DNA from: an uncultured Eubacteriales bacterium
GTDB lineage: Bacteria > Bacillota > Clostridia > Oscillospirales > Acutalibacteraceae
Direction: 5' to 3'
Assembly: GCA_934463035.1 (NCBI GenBank)
Contig: CAKSIG010000002.1
Coordinates: forward strand, 235,294-299,293
DNA length: 64,000 nucleotides
The first letter of the stretch is position 1; each line of letters opens with the position of its first letter. This document shows positions 1 through 8,430 of this stretch, one piece after another. The notes under the pieces are model-generated. The model did no database searches. It saw only the letters and a list, made by a program, of their open reading frames with translations, and was not told the origin of the DNA. The position numbers were made by a program, and so were the translations under genes.

Positions 1-1137
1 TATTGTTTCCATAAGGTAATCGGCGAACTCTCTGCCTGTTGCGCCGTCTTCGTGACCCGTGATAACATACTTTTTATCAACATCCATACAGTAGTGCATA
101 GCCTTGCCGAGCTTATCCGCTTTATCGGCATAGCCTATATGGCGAAGCAGCATTTCGGTTGCTTTAAACATACTTGTCGGGTTGGCGTAGGCGCCTCTGC
201 CCGTTTCTATCATACGGGGAGCAGAGCCGTGGATAGCCTCGAACATTGCGTATTCGTCGCCTATGTTAGCGCTGCCTGCCGTTCCGACGCCGCCCTGTAT
301 CTGAGCCGCTTCGTCGGTAATGATATCGCCGTAGAGGTTGGGGAGAACTATTACCTGGAATTTGCTTCTTACACGCGGATTTACAAGGTTCGCGGTCATT
401 ATATCAATGTACCAATCCTCCGCCTCAATACCGGGGTAATCCTTAGCTACCTCGTGGCATATATCCGAGAACTTTCCGTCGGTCTTTTTCATTATATTAG
501 CCTTGGTTACGATAGCCACGTTTGTTTTGCCGTTGTTCTTGGCATACTCAAAAGCCGCGCGCGCAATACGGCGTGTTCCCTCGTTGGTGGTTACCTTGAA
601 GTCAAACGCCAGCGTATCGGGAATTTCAACACCGCGGCTGCCGAGAACGTACTCGCCCTCGGTATTTTCTCTGAAAAACGTCCAGTCGATATTTTCCTCG
701 GGAACGCACACGGGGCGCACGTTTGCATAAAGGTCAAGCTCGCGGCGCATTGCAACGTTCGCGCTTTCAAGAGTTCCGCCTTTAAGGGTGGTGGTAGGAG
801 CCTTTAAAACAACGTTGCAAGCCTTTATCTCGGCGAGAACATCGTCGGGGATAGCCTGATTGTGCGCTATACGGTTCTCAATGGTAAGACCCTCTATTGT
901 GCGAAGCTCTATTTTGCCTGCGGAAATTTCATCCTTTAAGATGAACTGCAAAAGTCTTTCCGACTCAGCCGAGATTATCGGGCCGATACCGTCGCCGCCG
1001 CAGATACCGATTACTATTTTATCGAGCTTCTGATAATCGGTAAACTTCTTTTCATTTTCCATTTTGCGCTCGCGCGCTATCTGCTCTGTGAGTATTTTGC
1101 GGAACTGTTCTACCGCCGAATCAATGTACTTTTCCAT
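1..1137 (-). CDS. icd: NAD-dependent isocitrate dehydrogenase (3' end cut by window edge)
   Basis: Converts isocitrate to 2-oxoglutarate and CO2 in the cytosol, the last step of the citrate branch that feeds glutamate synthesis. The minus-strand frame is open for 379 codons to the window edge. It has an N-terminal extension of about 40 residues, then GICGGDGIGP at about 47-56, the substrate-binding stretch LESANVAMRRELDLYANVRPV, FRENTEGEY, and the metal/NAD signature NLYGDIITDEAAQ. The family is isocitrate/isopropylmalate dehydrogenase. The neighbouring aconitase and citrate synthase favour isocitrate as substrate over isopropylmalate. The start is ATG at 1137, with GAAAGGGA about 10 bases upstream. 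It is the last visible gene of the operon starting at 5378, and a MITE-like element separates it from the aconitase gene. Confidence 0.85.
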   Translation of the reverse strand, partial: MEKYIDSAVEQFRKILTEQIARERKMENEKKFTDYQKLDKIVIGICGGDGIGPIISAESERLLQFILKDEISAGKIELRTIEGLTIENRIAHNQAIPDDVLAEIKACNVVLKAPTTTLKGGTLESANVAMRRELDLYANVRPVCVPEENIDWTFFRENTEGEYVLGSRGVEIPDTLAFDFKVTTNEGTRRIARAAFEYAKNNGKTNVAIVTKANIMKKTDGKFSDICHEVAKDYPGIEAEDWYIDIMTANLVNPRVRSKFQVIVLPNLYGDIITDEAAQIQGGVGTAGSANIGDEYAMFEAIHGSAPRMIETGRGAYANPTSMFKATEMLLRHIGYADKADKLGKAMHYCMDVDKKYVITGHEDGATGREFADYLMETI

Positions 1138-1155
1138 ATTATTATTTCCCTTTCT

Positions 1156-1432
1156 TAGCGCGACAGGACTTTAACCTGCCACGGTTTCGCTCGCCGCCTT
1201 TTAGATTGCGGCTTTGCGTTTATTTTTGCAAGGCGTCAGCCTTGCTGCAAATTTCTCGCTTCGCCGAATAAAAAATTCGGCGGCAGAAACTTTTAACCTA
1301 CCGAAACTGAAAATTTTGTTATAAGACGAAGCCGACTAAACGCAGGAATACTTCCGTATTTCAAGTTTTGAGGCAATGTATTATGCAAAATTTTGTTTCG
1401 TAGGCGTGACAGGTTAAAGTTCTGTCACGCTA
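1156..1432. mobile_element. MITE-like element B, full copy (277 bp)
   Basis: Non-coding element bounded by TA on both sides. The outer inverted repeats of about 28 bp start TAGCGCGACAGGACTTTAAC on the left and, read from the other strand, TAGCGTGACAGAACTTTAAC on the right. Each end can also fold into its own hairpin. A second, inner inverted pair (CCTACCGAAAC near 1297 and GTTTCGTAGG near 1396) lies inside. The last 139 bp recur at 41184-41322. TA ends fit the target preference of IS630/mariner-type transposases, which is inference because no transposase is in the window. The right end overlaps the 3' end of the aconitase gene. Confidence 0.75.
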
Positions 1433-3345
1433 GTGAATTGAAGCAGTCCGCCTGCTTTGAGGATTGCTTTTTGCCTGTCGGTGAACGAGCAGGTGAGGTT
1501 AAAGCTCTCGCCCGTTGTCTCGTCTTTAAGCGTTATCTTTCCGCTCTCCATACCCGCAAATATGTCGGACATTGAGAGCTTATCGCCCTGATTCAATCTG
1601 TCATAATCGTCGGGATTTTCAAAGGTAAGCGGCATAATGCCCGCATTTATGAGGTTTGCGATATGTATTCTCGCAAAGCTCTTGGTTATTACCGCGCGCA
1701 CGCCAAGGTACATAGGCACAAGCGCCGCGTGTTCGCGCGATGAACCCTGTCCGTAGTTGCTGCCGCCGACAATTATGCTCTGACCGAGAGCCTTTGCGCG
1801 CTCGGGGAAGCTCTTATCGCAAACGCCGAAGCAGAACTGCGAAAGGAACGGAATATTTGAACGGTAGGGCAGTATTTTTGCGCCCGCAGGCATTATGTGA
1901 TCGGTCGTGATATTGTCGCCAACCTTCAAAACAAGCTCTGCTTCAAGGGTATCCTCCTGCGGCTTTGCCTCGGGGAACGGCTTAATGTTGGGTCCTCTCA
2001 AAACCTCGACCTCCGCCGCGTTTTCAGGCTCGGCGGGAGCGATAACGGCGGTATCGTTTATCTTAAAGCTCTCGGGCATTTTAACCTCGGGCATATCGCC
2101 TAAAAGTCTCGGGTCTGTTATATATCCCGTAAGCGCCGCCGCAACCGCGGTTTCGGGAGAAACAAGATATACCTTGCCGTCGGCTGTGCCGCTTCTGCCC
2201 TCGAAATTGCGGTTAAAGGTTCTCAGCGAAACGCCTGCCGAGTTGGGCGAGAAGCCCATACCGATACACGGTCCGCAGGCACATTCAAGCAGACGCGCTC
2301 CGCTTGCTATAATATCGCTTAGCGCGCCGCAGTCGGAAAGCATTGTAAGCACCTGCTTTGAGCCGGGCGAGATCGAAAGGCTTACGGTCGGGTCTATAAC
2401 CTTGCCCTTTAAAAGAGCGGCAACCTTTAACATATCGAAAAGCGACGAGTTGGTGCAGGAGCCTATGCAGACCTGATCAACCTTTGTTCCTTTGAGCGAT
2501 TCAACCGTAACAACATTATCGGGGCTGTGGGGACAGGCGATAAGCGGTTTAAGCTCAGAAAGATTAATGTCTATAACCTTATCGTAGACCGCGTCTTCAT
2601 CGCTTGCAAGCGGAACATAGTCTTCGCCTCTGCCCTCTGCCTCCAAGAATGCCTTTGTTACCTCGTCGGACGGGAAGATAGAAGTTGTAGCGCCAAGCTC
2701 GGTTCCCATATTCGTTATGGTTGCGCGCTCGGGCACCGAAAGATTTTTAATTCCCTCGCCGCCCCACTCGATAATCGCGCCTACGCCGCCCTTTACCGAG
2801 AGTATACGCAAAATTTCAAGGCTTATATCCTTAGCGGTAACAAACGGGTTGAGCTTACCCGTAAGATTCACCTTATACATTTTAGGCATTGTGATGTAAT
2901 ACGCGCCGCCGCCCATAGCAACCGCAACGTCAAGACCGCCCGCACCCATTGCGAGCATACCTATACCGCCGCCTGTGGGAGTATGGCTGTCGGAACCTAT
3001 TAATGTCTTGCCGGGCTTGCCGAAGCGTTCAAGGTGAACCTGATGGCAAATGCCGTTGCCGGGTCTTGAAAAATAAATTCCGTGTTTTTTCGCTACCGAC
3101 TGAATATAACGGTGGTCGTCGGCATTTTCAAAACCTGATTGCAGTGTGTTGTGGTCGATATACGCCACGCTGCGCTCGGTCTTTACCCTGTCAAGCCCCA
3201 TTGTCTCAAATTCAAGATACGCCATCGTTCCCGTAGCGTCCTGAGTAAGGGTTTGGTCGATTTTGAGCGCAACCTCGCTGCCGACGGTCATATCGCCGCT
3301 TATAAGGTGAGCTTTAATGATTTTTTGTGCAATAGTATATCCCAT
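1414..3345 (-). CDS. Aconitate hydratase (Aquifex-type)
   Basis: Isomerises citrate to isocitrate using a 4Fe-4S cluster. It is 643 aa, the usual length of the short Aquifex-type aconitases that resemble LeuC plus LeuD. The catalytic half covers about 1-430 and carries GSDSHTPTGGG, CIGSCTNSS near 293-301 and CACGPCIGM near 355-363, which provide the cluster cysteines. The swivel domain covers about 465-643 and has NITTDHIMPAG and GGSNYGQGSSREHAA. The start is ATG at 3345, directly after the GntR gene (stop near 3348), so the two are probably translated together. The last residues, S-V-T-E-L, and the stop codon are encoded by the inserted element B, so the original C-terminus was different by a few residues. 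Confidence 0.92.
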   Translation of the reverse strand: MGYTIAQKIIKAHLISGDMTVGSEVALKIDQTLTQDATGTMAYLEFETMGLDRVKTERSVAYIDHNTLQSGFENADDHRYIQSVAKKHGIYFSRPGNGICHQVHLERFGKPGKTLIGSDSHTPTGGGIGMLAMGAGGLDVAVAMGGGAYYITMPKMYKVNLTGKLNPFVTAKDISLEILRILSVKGGVGAIIEWGGEGIKNLSVPERATITNMGTELGATTSIFPSDEVTKAFLEAEGRGEDYVPLASDEDAVYDKVIDINLSELKPLIACPHSPDNVVTVESLKGTKVDQVCIGSCTNSSLFDMLKVAALLKGKVIDPTVSLSISPGSKQVLTMLSDCGALSDIIASGARLLECACGPCIGMGFSPNSAGVSLRTFNRNFEGRSGTADGKVYLVSPETAVAAALTGYITDPRLLGDMPEVKMPESFKINDTAVIAPAEPENAAEVEVLRGPNIKPFPEAKPQEDTLEAELVLKVGDNITTDHIMPAGAKILPYRSNIPFLSQFCFGVCDKSFPERAKALGQSIIVGGSNYGQGSSREHAALVPMYLGVRAVITKSFARIHIANLINAGIMPLTFENPDDYDRLNQGDKLSMSDIFAGMESGKITLKDETTGESFNLTCSFTDRQKAILKAGGLLQFTSVTEL

Positions 3346-3347
3346 AT

Positions 3348-3992
3348 CTACCTATCCTTTCCGATTATATGGCGGTAAGCGTTCCTGACATGCTCAATAG
3401 CGCATTTTTCGGCAAGAGCGCTGTCCCTTTTTTCAATAGCGTTATAAATTTCCTTATGCTCGCGCACCGAGGATACCGCTCGGCTTGAACTTTCCATAGC
3501 CGCCTTGCGGTATTTCTGAACCTTTTTATGAAGCGGAATAAGGGTATCGTAAAATATCGTGCTTCCGCTGTATTTATATACAAGCTCGTGGAACCTGTTA
3601 TCCATTTGCTTTATCTGCTCGGCGTCGTGCTTTTCAACATAAAACTCCTGCAACTCCACGGTTTCACGCAGCTTATCAAGCTGTTCCTTACTGCATCTTT
3701 CCGCCGCCTGAGCCGCGGCAAGTCCCTCAACCTTTTCTCTTATTAAGAAAATGTCCCGAAGGTCGCCCTCGGATATTCCGAGTACCACCGAGCCCTTGCC
3801 CGATTCCTCGATTATATGCTCCTGACCGAGCCTGCGCAACGCCTCCCTTATCGGTGTTCGGCTGACGCCCAGCTCTGCGCTCAGCTTGCTTTCGGTAAGT
3901 ATTTCGCCGCGCTGATATTTTCCGCTTAAAATATCGTTTTCAAGATGCTCGAAAACCTGATCCGCAAGCGATACGGTTTTATGCTCTATCAT
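3348..3992 (-). CDS. GntR-family regulator, FadR/FCD type
   Basis: DNA-binding repressor or activator of 214 aa. The N-terminal winged helix (about 8-75) contains the family signature LSAELGVSRTPIREALRRL. The C-terminal FCD ligand-binding domain (about 80-210) has RFHELVYKYSG and EHKEIYNAIEKRD with the conserved metal-site histidines. It lies inside the operon between citrate synthase and aconitase, 9 bp after the former. A palindrome of the size FadR-type proteins bind overlaps the operon promoter near 5408-5425, so autoregulation of 2-oxoglutarate synthesis is likely. The ligand is unknown; a tricarboxylic or dicarboxylic acid would fit the context. Confidence 0.85.
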   Translation of the reverse strand: MIEHKTVSLADQVFEHLENDILSGKYQRGEILTESKLSAELGVSRTPIREALRRLGQEHIIEESGKGSVVLGISEGDLRDIFLIREKVEGLAAAQAAERCSKEQLDKLRETVELQEFYVEKHDAEQIKQMDNRFHELVYKYSGSTIFYDTLIPLHKKVQKYRKAAMESSSRAVSSVREHKEIYNAIEKRDSALAEKCAIEHVRNAYRHIIGKDR

Positions 3993-4001
3993 TCAAATCC
4001 C

Positions 4002-5378
4002 TCACAGTCTCGAATATCTGCCGCCGGACAGTTCTTCAATCTTTTCTTCCAGCTCGCCGTTTGAAAGGGTGGTCTGTCTGCCGTCCTCATATTGCAGGTC
4101 GACCCATTCTTTAAGCGCAACAACAAGCGGATCCTTCTTGTCGACAGTATCACTGCCTTCAAGCCCGTAATTCTGGTTTATCCAATACGCGATGCCTGCA
4201 AGTCCGGAGGTCTTGCCGACCGAAACCGAGGCGGGTCTGCCGAGTATTTTTTTGGTATCGAAAATATTGTATATTTCCTCGTCCTTTAAAAGACCGTCGG
4301 CGTGTATGCCCGCGCGCGTTACATTAAAATTCCTGCCTACAAACGGGGTCATCGGCGGTATTTCGTATCCTATCTCGTTTTTGAAATACCTTGCTATATC
4401 GGTGATTGCCGTGGTATCCATACCGTCAAGCGAACCGCGGAGCGAAGCATACTCCATAACCATAGCTTCAAGCGGAACGTTACCCGTCCTCTCGCCTATT
4501 CCGAGCAGCGAGCAGTTGACCGCCGACGCGCCGTAGAGCCACGCGGTAGAGGCGTTTGCAACCGCCTTATAAAAATCGTTATGCCCGTGCCATTCAAGCA
4601 TTTCGCTCGGAACATCGGAATAGTGCTGTAAACCGTAAATAATTCCGGGCACGCTTCTCGGCAAAGCAACCTCAGGGTACGGAACGCCGTAACCCATAGT
4701 GTCGCACGCGCGTATTCTTACAGGTATCTTCGCGTCAGCCGACATACGCATAAGCTCATTTACGAACGGAACAACAAATCCGTAAAAATCCGCCCTTGTT
4801 ATATCTTCAAGGTGGCATCTCGGCATAACGCCCGCCTCAAACGCGTCCGCAACGGCGGCAAGATAACCCTCCATTGCCTGCTTGCGCGTTTTTTTCAGCT
4901 TTTTGAATATGTGATAGTCGCTGCACGAAACAAGTATGCCCGTTTCCCTTATTCCGAGGTCGCGCACCAGCTTGAAATCCTCGCGGTTGGCGCGTATCCA
5001 GGTGGTTATTTCAGGAAATTTCAGTCCCAACTCCTGACACTTTTCAATCGCCTTGCGGTCCTTTTTGCTGTAAACGAAAAATTCGGTCTGGCGGATTATT
5101 CCATACGGTCCGCCGAGCTTTGACATCAGCTTATAAAGCTCCACTATCTGCTCAACCGTATACGGCTCGACCGACTGCTGACCGTCCCTTAACGAAGTAT
5201 CGGTTATCCAAATATCCTTAGGCATTCCCATAGGCACCCTGCGGTGGTTGAAGGCAACCCGCGGAACGTCCGAATATGTATAAAAATCACGGTAAAGATT
5301 AGGCTCTTTTACATCTTGGAGCGAATAGCGGTAACTGTCCTGCTCCAACAGATTAGTCTTGTTTGAAAGTTCAAGCAT
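4002..5378 (-). CDS. Re-type citrate synthase (HMGL-like family)
   Basis: Condenses oxaloacetate and acetyl-CoA to citrate with Re stereochemistry. This family, known from Clostridium kluyveri, is unrelated to GltA and related to homocitrate and isopropylmalate synthases. The protein is 458 aa with a pyruvate-carboxyltransferase TIM barrel: ITDTSLRDGQQS at about 58-69, the metal-site HGHNDFYKAVANA, and the GERTGNVPLE signature near 305-315. A longer N-terminal segment (1-50) and the FVGRNFNVTRAGIHADG motif match the Re-citrate synthase subgroup better than LeuA or NifV. Homocitrate synthase is the main alternative, but adjacent aconitase and isocitrate dehydrogenase genes argue for citrate. 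It is the first gene of the operon, with GAGG about 9 bases before ATG. Confidence 0.85.
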   Translation of the reverse strand: MLELSNKTNLLEQDSYRYSLQDVKEPNLYRDFYTYSDVPRVAFNHRRVPMGMPKDIWITDTSLRDGQQSVEPYTVEQIVELYKLMSKLGGPYGIIRQTEFFVYSKKDRKAIEKCQELGLKFPEITTWIRANREDFKLVRDLGIRETGILVSCSDYHIFKKLKKTRKQAMEGYLAAVADAFEAGVMPRCHLEDITRADFYGFVVPFVNELMRMSADAKIPVRIRACDTMGYGVPYPEVALPRSVPGIIYGLQHYSDVPSEMLEWHGHNDFYKAVANASTAWLYGASAVNCSLLGIGERTGNVPLEAMVMEYASLRGSLDGMDTTAITDIARYFKNEIGYEIPPMTPFVGRNFNVTRAGIHADGLLKDEEIYNIFDTKKILGRPASVSVGKTSGLAGIAYWINQNYGLEGSDTVDKKDPLVVALKEWVDLQYEDGRQTTLSNGELEEKIEELSGGRYSRL

Positions 5379-5407
5379 ATATCTGTTTTCCTCCCCCTCT
5401 TTTTACG

Positions 5408-5445
5408 ATGTATACAATTATACATGTTTTTATCCCGTTTGTCAA
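5408..5445 (-). promoter_or_regulatory. Promoter and palindromic operator of the citrate operon
   Basis: On the minus strand, TTGACA (5440-5445) and TATAAT (5417-5422) are 17 bp apart, a perfect sigma-A promoter. The palindrome ATGTATACAATTATACAT (5408-5425, 7-bp arms) covers the -10 box. FadR-family GntR repressors bind palindromes of this kind, and such a repressor is encoded in the operon. Binding there would block RNA polymerase; that part is inferred. Confidence 0.8.
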
Positions 5446-5504
5446 CCGTTCTTGCGCCAAATCGCATTATGTGTTATTATTTTATTAAATGAGAGGGTGA
5501 CAGA

Positions 5505-5870
5505 ATGGCAATTTCGGAAAACATAACATATATAAAGGAGCCCACGCCGCTTCAATGCGGTCAGGCGGTGCTGGCAATGCTGTGCGGAGTCAGAGTAGGC
5601 GAGATTGTGTCCTTGCTTGGCAACGAACGCGAAACCACGCTTAAAGATATGTTTTTTACCCTTGAATATTACGGTGTTTCATTTAAAAAAGAAAGAAAGC
5701 AGGCCCTTTCAAAAAAGGACCTGCCTGAAATGTGCATTTTAAGTCTTGAAACACCGCGTTGCTGGCATTGGTCGCTGTACTTTAAGGGTAAATTTTACGA
5801 CCCCGAGCACGGAGTGCTTTCGGACTTTCCCGTTTCCAAACGGAAATACTATTGGGAAATAGGGCGGTAA
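5505..5870 (+). CDS. C39-like cysteine peptidase domain protein
   Basis: Small protein of 121 aa that consists almost only of a papain-like C39 fold. The oxyanion Gln and nucleophile Cys are in TPLQCGQAVLAML (about 14-26), and the His/Asp pair is in HWSLYFKGKFYDPEHG (about 87-102). No signal peptide, membrane segment or ABC-transporter domain is attached, so it differs from bacteriocin-processing exporters. There is no peptide precursor gene next to it. The start is ATG at 5505 with GAGAGGGTGA upstream. Its stop lies 2 bp from the convergent manA stop. The substrate is unknown. Confidence 0.6.
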   Translation: MAISENITYIKEPTPLQCGQAVLAMLCGVRVGEIVSLLGNERETTLKDMFFTLEYYGVSFKKERKQALSKKDLPEMCILSLETPRCWHWSLYFKGKFYDPEHGVLSDFPVSKRKYYWEIGR

Positions 5871-5871
5871 T

Positions 5872-6846
5872 TCAGCCGCCGATATAGCTTAACAGTATTT
5901 CGGCTTTGCCCGAAATTTCCACCGCCGTTCCCGCAGGGATAAATATGCTGTTGCCCTTAACGGCGGAAATTGCGCCGTCAGCCCACACTATTTTTGCGTT
6001 TCCGCTTAAAACCACCGCGGAAACAAAGCTGTCGTTATCTCGCAGTGCTGTCAGTCCGTCAACCGTCATCAATTCGGCGGTGAAATACCTGCACTCTGCC
6101 AAATGTCTGCGGCTGACGCTGCCCGACGTTTCAACCTCGCCCACATTTCCGTAAGGGAGTGTGGGTTTTTCGCGGTTAGTGACCTGAACCGCCTTTTCAA
6201 TATGCAGGGGTCTCGGCTTGCCGTCTGCGCCGAGTCTGCCGTAATCCGAAACGCGGTAGGTTGTATTTGAGTTCTGCTGCACCTCGGCTATAAGTATGCC
6301 CGCGCCTATCGCGTGCAGAGTTCCCGACTTTATAAAGAACACATCGCCCTTATGAACGGGCACGTAATTGCAGACCTTATCAAGCGTATTTTCTTTAATT
6401 CTCCGCTCAAATTCCTCTTTTGAAACCTCGCGGTTAAAGCCGTATATAAGGGAGGCTCCCTCCTCGCAGTCAACCACATACCACATTTCGGTCTTGCCGT
6501 ATTCGCCCTCGTTTTTGAGCGCGTATTCGTCATCAGGGTGAACCTGAACCGAAAGTCTGTCTTTTGCGTCAATCAGCTTTATAAGCAACGGGAAATATTC
6601 AAACTGCGCCGCATTTGCGCCGAGCGCGCCGCTCCCCCATTTTTCAAGCACCTTTGTAAGCGGAAGTCCGCTGTACTCGCCGTTTTCAACCGTACAGGTT
6701 CCGTCACGGTGGCAGGAAAGCACCCACGCTTCCGCCGCTTTTTCCGCCTCAGTTTCAAATCCGTATTCGGTTTTAAGGCGTGTGCCGCCCCAAAGATAGT
6801 CCTTAACAGGAGCCTTTAACAACAACGGATACATACTTTTATACAC
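5872..6846 (-). CDS. manA: Mannose-6-phosphate isomerase, class I
   Basis: Interconverts mannose-6-phosphate and fructose-6-phosphate in the cytosol. It is 324 aa, the length of the Bacillus ManA/Pmi type. Zinc ligands are visible in QVHPDDEYA (about 100-108), GKTEMWYV and SGTLHAIGAG. The C-terminal cupin contains EVQQNSNTTYRVSDYGR with the catalytic arginine. The N-terminal KDYLWGGTRL is typical of the family. Its start is 2 bp downstream of the ROK kinase stop, so both form one sugar-phosphate operon. A purely structural alternative is a phosphomannose isomerase-like sugar isomerase, but all expected motifs are present. Confidence 0.9.
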   Translation of the reverse strand: MYKSMYPLLLKAPVKDYLWGGTRLKTEYGFETEAEKAAEAWVLSCHRDGTCTVENGEYSGLPLTKVLEKWGSGALGANAAQFEYFPLLIKLIDAKDRLSVQVHPDDEYALKNEGEYGKTEMWYVVDCEEGASLIYGFNREVSKEEFERRIKENTLDKVCNYVPVHKGDVFFIKSGTLHAIGAGILIAEVQQNSNTTYRVSDYGRLGADGKPRPLHIEKAVQVTNREKPTLPYGNVGEVETSGSVSRRHLAECRYFTAELMTVDGLTALRDNDSFVSAVVLSGNAKIVWADGAISAVKGNSIFIPAGTAVEISGKAEILLSYIGG

Positions 6847-6848
6847 CT

Positions 6849-7799
6849 CTACTTACAGTCAAGAAATGCCGCGCCGATAATTCCTGCGTCGTTTCCGAGA
6901 GCCGCGACCTTGATTTCGGTCTGCTTTTTTATATTTCTTGCAAAGTTTTCGCCTTTTACATACTCTCTAACAGGCTCTACTATCGTATCGCCCTCTTTTG
7001 AAATTCCGCCGCCTATGCAGATAACGTCGGGCTGGAAAATATTTATACAGTTTGATATACCTATCGCAAGGTATTCGGTGTATTTTCTTGCAACCTCTAT
7101 ACCTGCGCCGTCCCCCGCGCGCATAGCGTCAAAAGCGGTTTTTCCGCTCACATTTCTTATATCGCCGCCGCACATATCCCACATTTTGCTTTCGGGGTAA
7201 CGTATCATTGCCTGTTTGGTCTGGCGTATAAGAGCCGTTGCCGAGGCGTAGGCTTCAAAGCAGCCCTGTCTTCCGCAGGTACAGCCTTCGCCGCCCATAC
7301 AGATTACGGTATGACCGATTTCCGCTCCCGCATAGTTTGAACCTGAATATATTTTTCCGTCGATTATAATTCCGCCGCCGACGCCTGTTCCGAGGGTTAT
7401 TGCGACAAAATTTGCGGCCCCTTTGCCCGCTCCCGCGATATATTCGCCGTAAGCCGCGGAGTTCGCGTCGTTTTCTATGTATATATTCTTATTCAAATGC
7501 TTATAAAGCATTTCCGCCATAGGCACATCATAAAATTCAAGGTTGTTTGAAAAGCATACCACGCCGTTTATCGGGTCAATAGCACCGGGCGAGCCCACGC
7601 CGACGGATTCTATATCCGACATTGAAAGTCCCGCTTTCTCAGCCGCCTCTTTTGCGGCTGCCGCCATATCCGCAATTATTTCCTCGGCGCTTCTCGGGCA
7701 ATTCGTTTTTCGCTTTGCCGCTGAGATTATTTTATAATCATCATCAACCACGCCTGCGACAATATTCGTGCCGCCGAGATCAATTCCTATTCTATACAC
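6849..7799 (-). CDS. ROK-family glucokinase
   Basis: Phosphorylates a hexose, most likely glucose, with ATP. The phosphate-binding motif DLGGTN is at 7-12. The ROK signature with the zinc-binding cysteines, CTCGRQGCFEAYASA, is at about 175-190 after the GHT histidine. The catalytic region carries IENDANSAAYGEY and the second phosphate loop ITLGTGVGGG. The length (316 aa) and the absence of an N-terminal helix-turn-helix show it is a kinase, not a ROK repressor. It is co-transcribed with manA. Mannose or N-acetylmannosamine are possible substrates, but the glucokinase subgroup fits best. Confidence 0.85.
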   Translation of the reverse strand: MYRIGIDLGGTNIVAGVVDDDYKIISAAKRKTNCPRSAEEIIADMAAAAKEAAEKAGLSMSDIESVGVGSPGAIDPINGVVCFSNNLEFYDVPMAEMLYKHLNKNIYIENDANSAAYGEYIAGAGKGAANFVAITLGTGVGGGIIIDGKIYSGSNYAGAEIGHTVICMGGEGCTCGRQGCFEAYASATALIRQTKQAMIRYPESKMWDMCGGDIRNVSGKTAFDAMRAGDGAGIEVARKYTEYLAIGISNCINIFQPDVICIGGGISKEGDTIVEPVREYVKGENFARNIKKQTEIKVAALGNDAGIIGAAFLDCK

Positions 7800-7903
7800 G
7801 CTGATTTCCCCTTGCTTTCAAATATACGAATATTATCGCAGACAAATCCGCTACTGTCAAGGAGGTATATCAAAAATCAAGGATAAATTTGAATAATTTT
7901 CAA

Positions 7904-7932
7904 TTGACATATACCGATATATTATGTAAAAT
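7904..7932 (+). promoter_or_regulatory. Promoter of the toxin-like mRNA
   Basis: TTGACA (7904-7909) and TAAAAT (7927-7932) are 17 bp apart. Transcription would start near 7940 and run through the leader, which now carries element A, into the small ORF at 8288. The leader contains AAAGGCAACC, which is repeated at the start of the opposing antisense RNA. Confidence 0.6.
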
Positions 7933-7974
7933 ATTGTCGGTGTTTTAAACACCCTTAAAGGCAACCTACAACGG

Positions 7975-8250
7975 TAGGCAAGCGGTAATAAATCCGAATC
8001 CGTTTTACGTGAGCGGATTTTCCGCATTGCATTGTTAAAATACTCGTTAATCCGAAAGGATTAACTGCGTTTTGTGCCTCGCCCTGCAAAAAATCTGCTA
8101 CACGTAAAATCTACGACCTAAAAAGAGCGTATTTTAGAGTGGATTTTTATGCGGAGGAGGCAGCAAGGCTGTCGCCTTGCAACGACGACAAGTGAAAATA
8201 CGCCGAAAAGACGCCGTTTTAGGCAGATTCGGATTATTACCACTTGCCTA
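7975..8250. mobile_element. MITE-like element A, copy 1 (276 bp)
   Basis: Non-coding element with TA on both sides and terminal inverted repeats of about 25 bp: it starts TAGGCAAGCGGTAATAAATC and its other strand starts TAGGCAAGTGGTAATAATCC. A nearly identical copy of the same length lies at 40910-41185, differing at about six positions. TA-flanked ends suggest mobilisation by an IS630/mariner-type transposase (inference). It sits in the leader of the type I toxin-like mRNA, between the promoter at 7904 and the coding sequence at 8288. Confidence 0.8.
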
Positions 8251-8287
8251 GTCGGTTAAATCTTGCCCCTGCAAGGGGGTGTTGCCG

Positions 8288-8353
8288 ATGGAGTACATAA
8301 TTATAATTCTTGTTATAGTTTTATATTCGATCATAGCAATAAAAAAGAAATAG
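8288..8353 (+). CDS. Small hydrophobic peptide, probable type I toxin
   Basis: A 21-residue peptide starting MEYIIIILVIVLYS and ending in three lysines, a single membrane helix with a basic tail, as in membrane-acting type I toxins such as the Fst or holin-like classes. The ribosome binding site AGGGGGTG lies 6 bases before ATG and can pair with the upstream CCCCT to hide it. A bidirectional terminator starts at its stop codon. An antisense transcript is predicted from the opposite strand. Function is inferred from architecture; I do not recognise the exact family. Confidence 0.55.
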   Translation: MEYIIIILVIVLYSIIAIKKK

Positions 8354-8430
8354 CCGCCCTGTCTGCAAACTAAGCGGCTAAATCTTTTAGTAACTTATTT
8401 GGGGCTAACCGTCTATCGGTTGCCTTTCTG
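8340..8430 (-). ncRNA. Predicted antisense RNA antitoxin
   Basis: On the minus strand, TTGACA (8458-8463) and TATAAT (8436-8441) are spaced by 16 bp, and a transcript would begin near 8430. It would run about 80-90 nt to the hairpin at 8352-8379, followed by a U-rich run, so it covers the 3' end of the toxin-like mRNA. Its 5' end, GGCAACCGATAGACGG, has short stretches complementary to the toxin leader, including GTTGCC next to the start codon. This layout matches type I toxin-antitoxin loci with convergent RNAs that share a terminator. Confidence 0.55.
8352..8379. terminator. Bidirectional terminator shared by toxin mRNA and antisense RNA
   Basis: AGCCGC (8352-8357) pairs with GCGGCT (8374-8379). 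On the plus strand it is followed by AAATCTTTT, and on the minus strand by ATTTCTTTTTT, so it can stop transcription from both sides. Confidence 0.65.

Noticed and set aside
52..807. Plus-strand 251-codon open frame at the window start
   Set aside because: It is the complement of the isocitrate dehydrogenase gene, whose minus-strand translation shows all family motifs.
1907..2476. Plus-strand 189-codon frame in the aconitase region
   Set aside because: Shadow frame opposite a gene with complete aconitase motifs.
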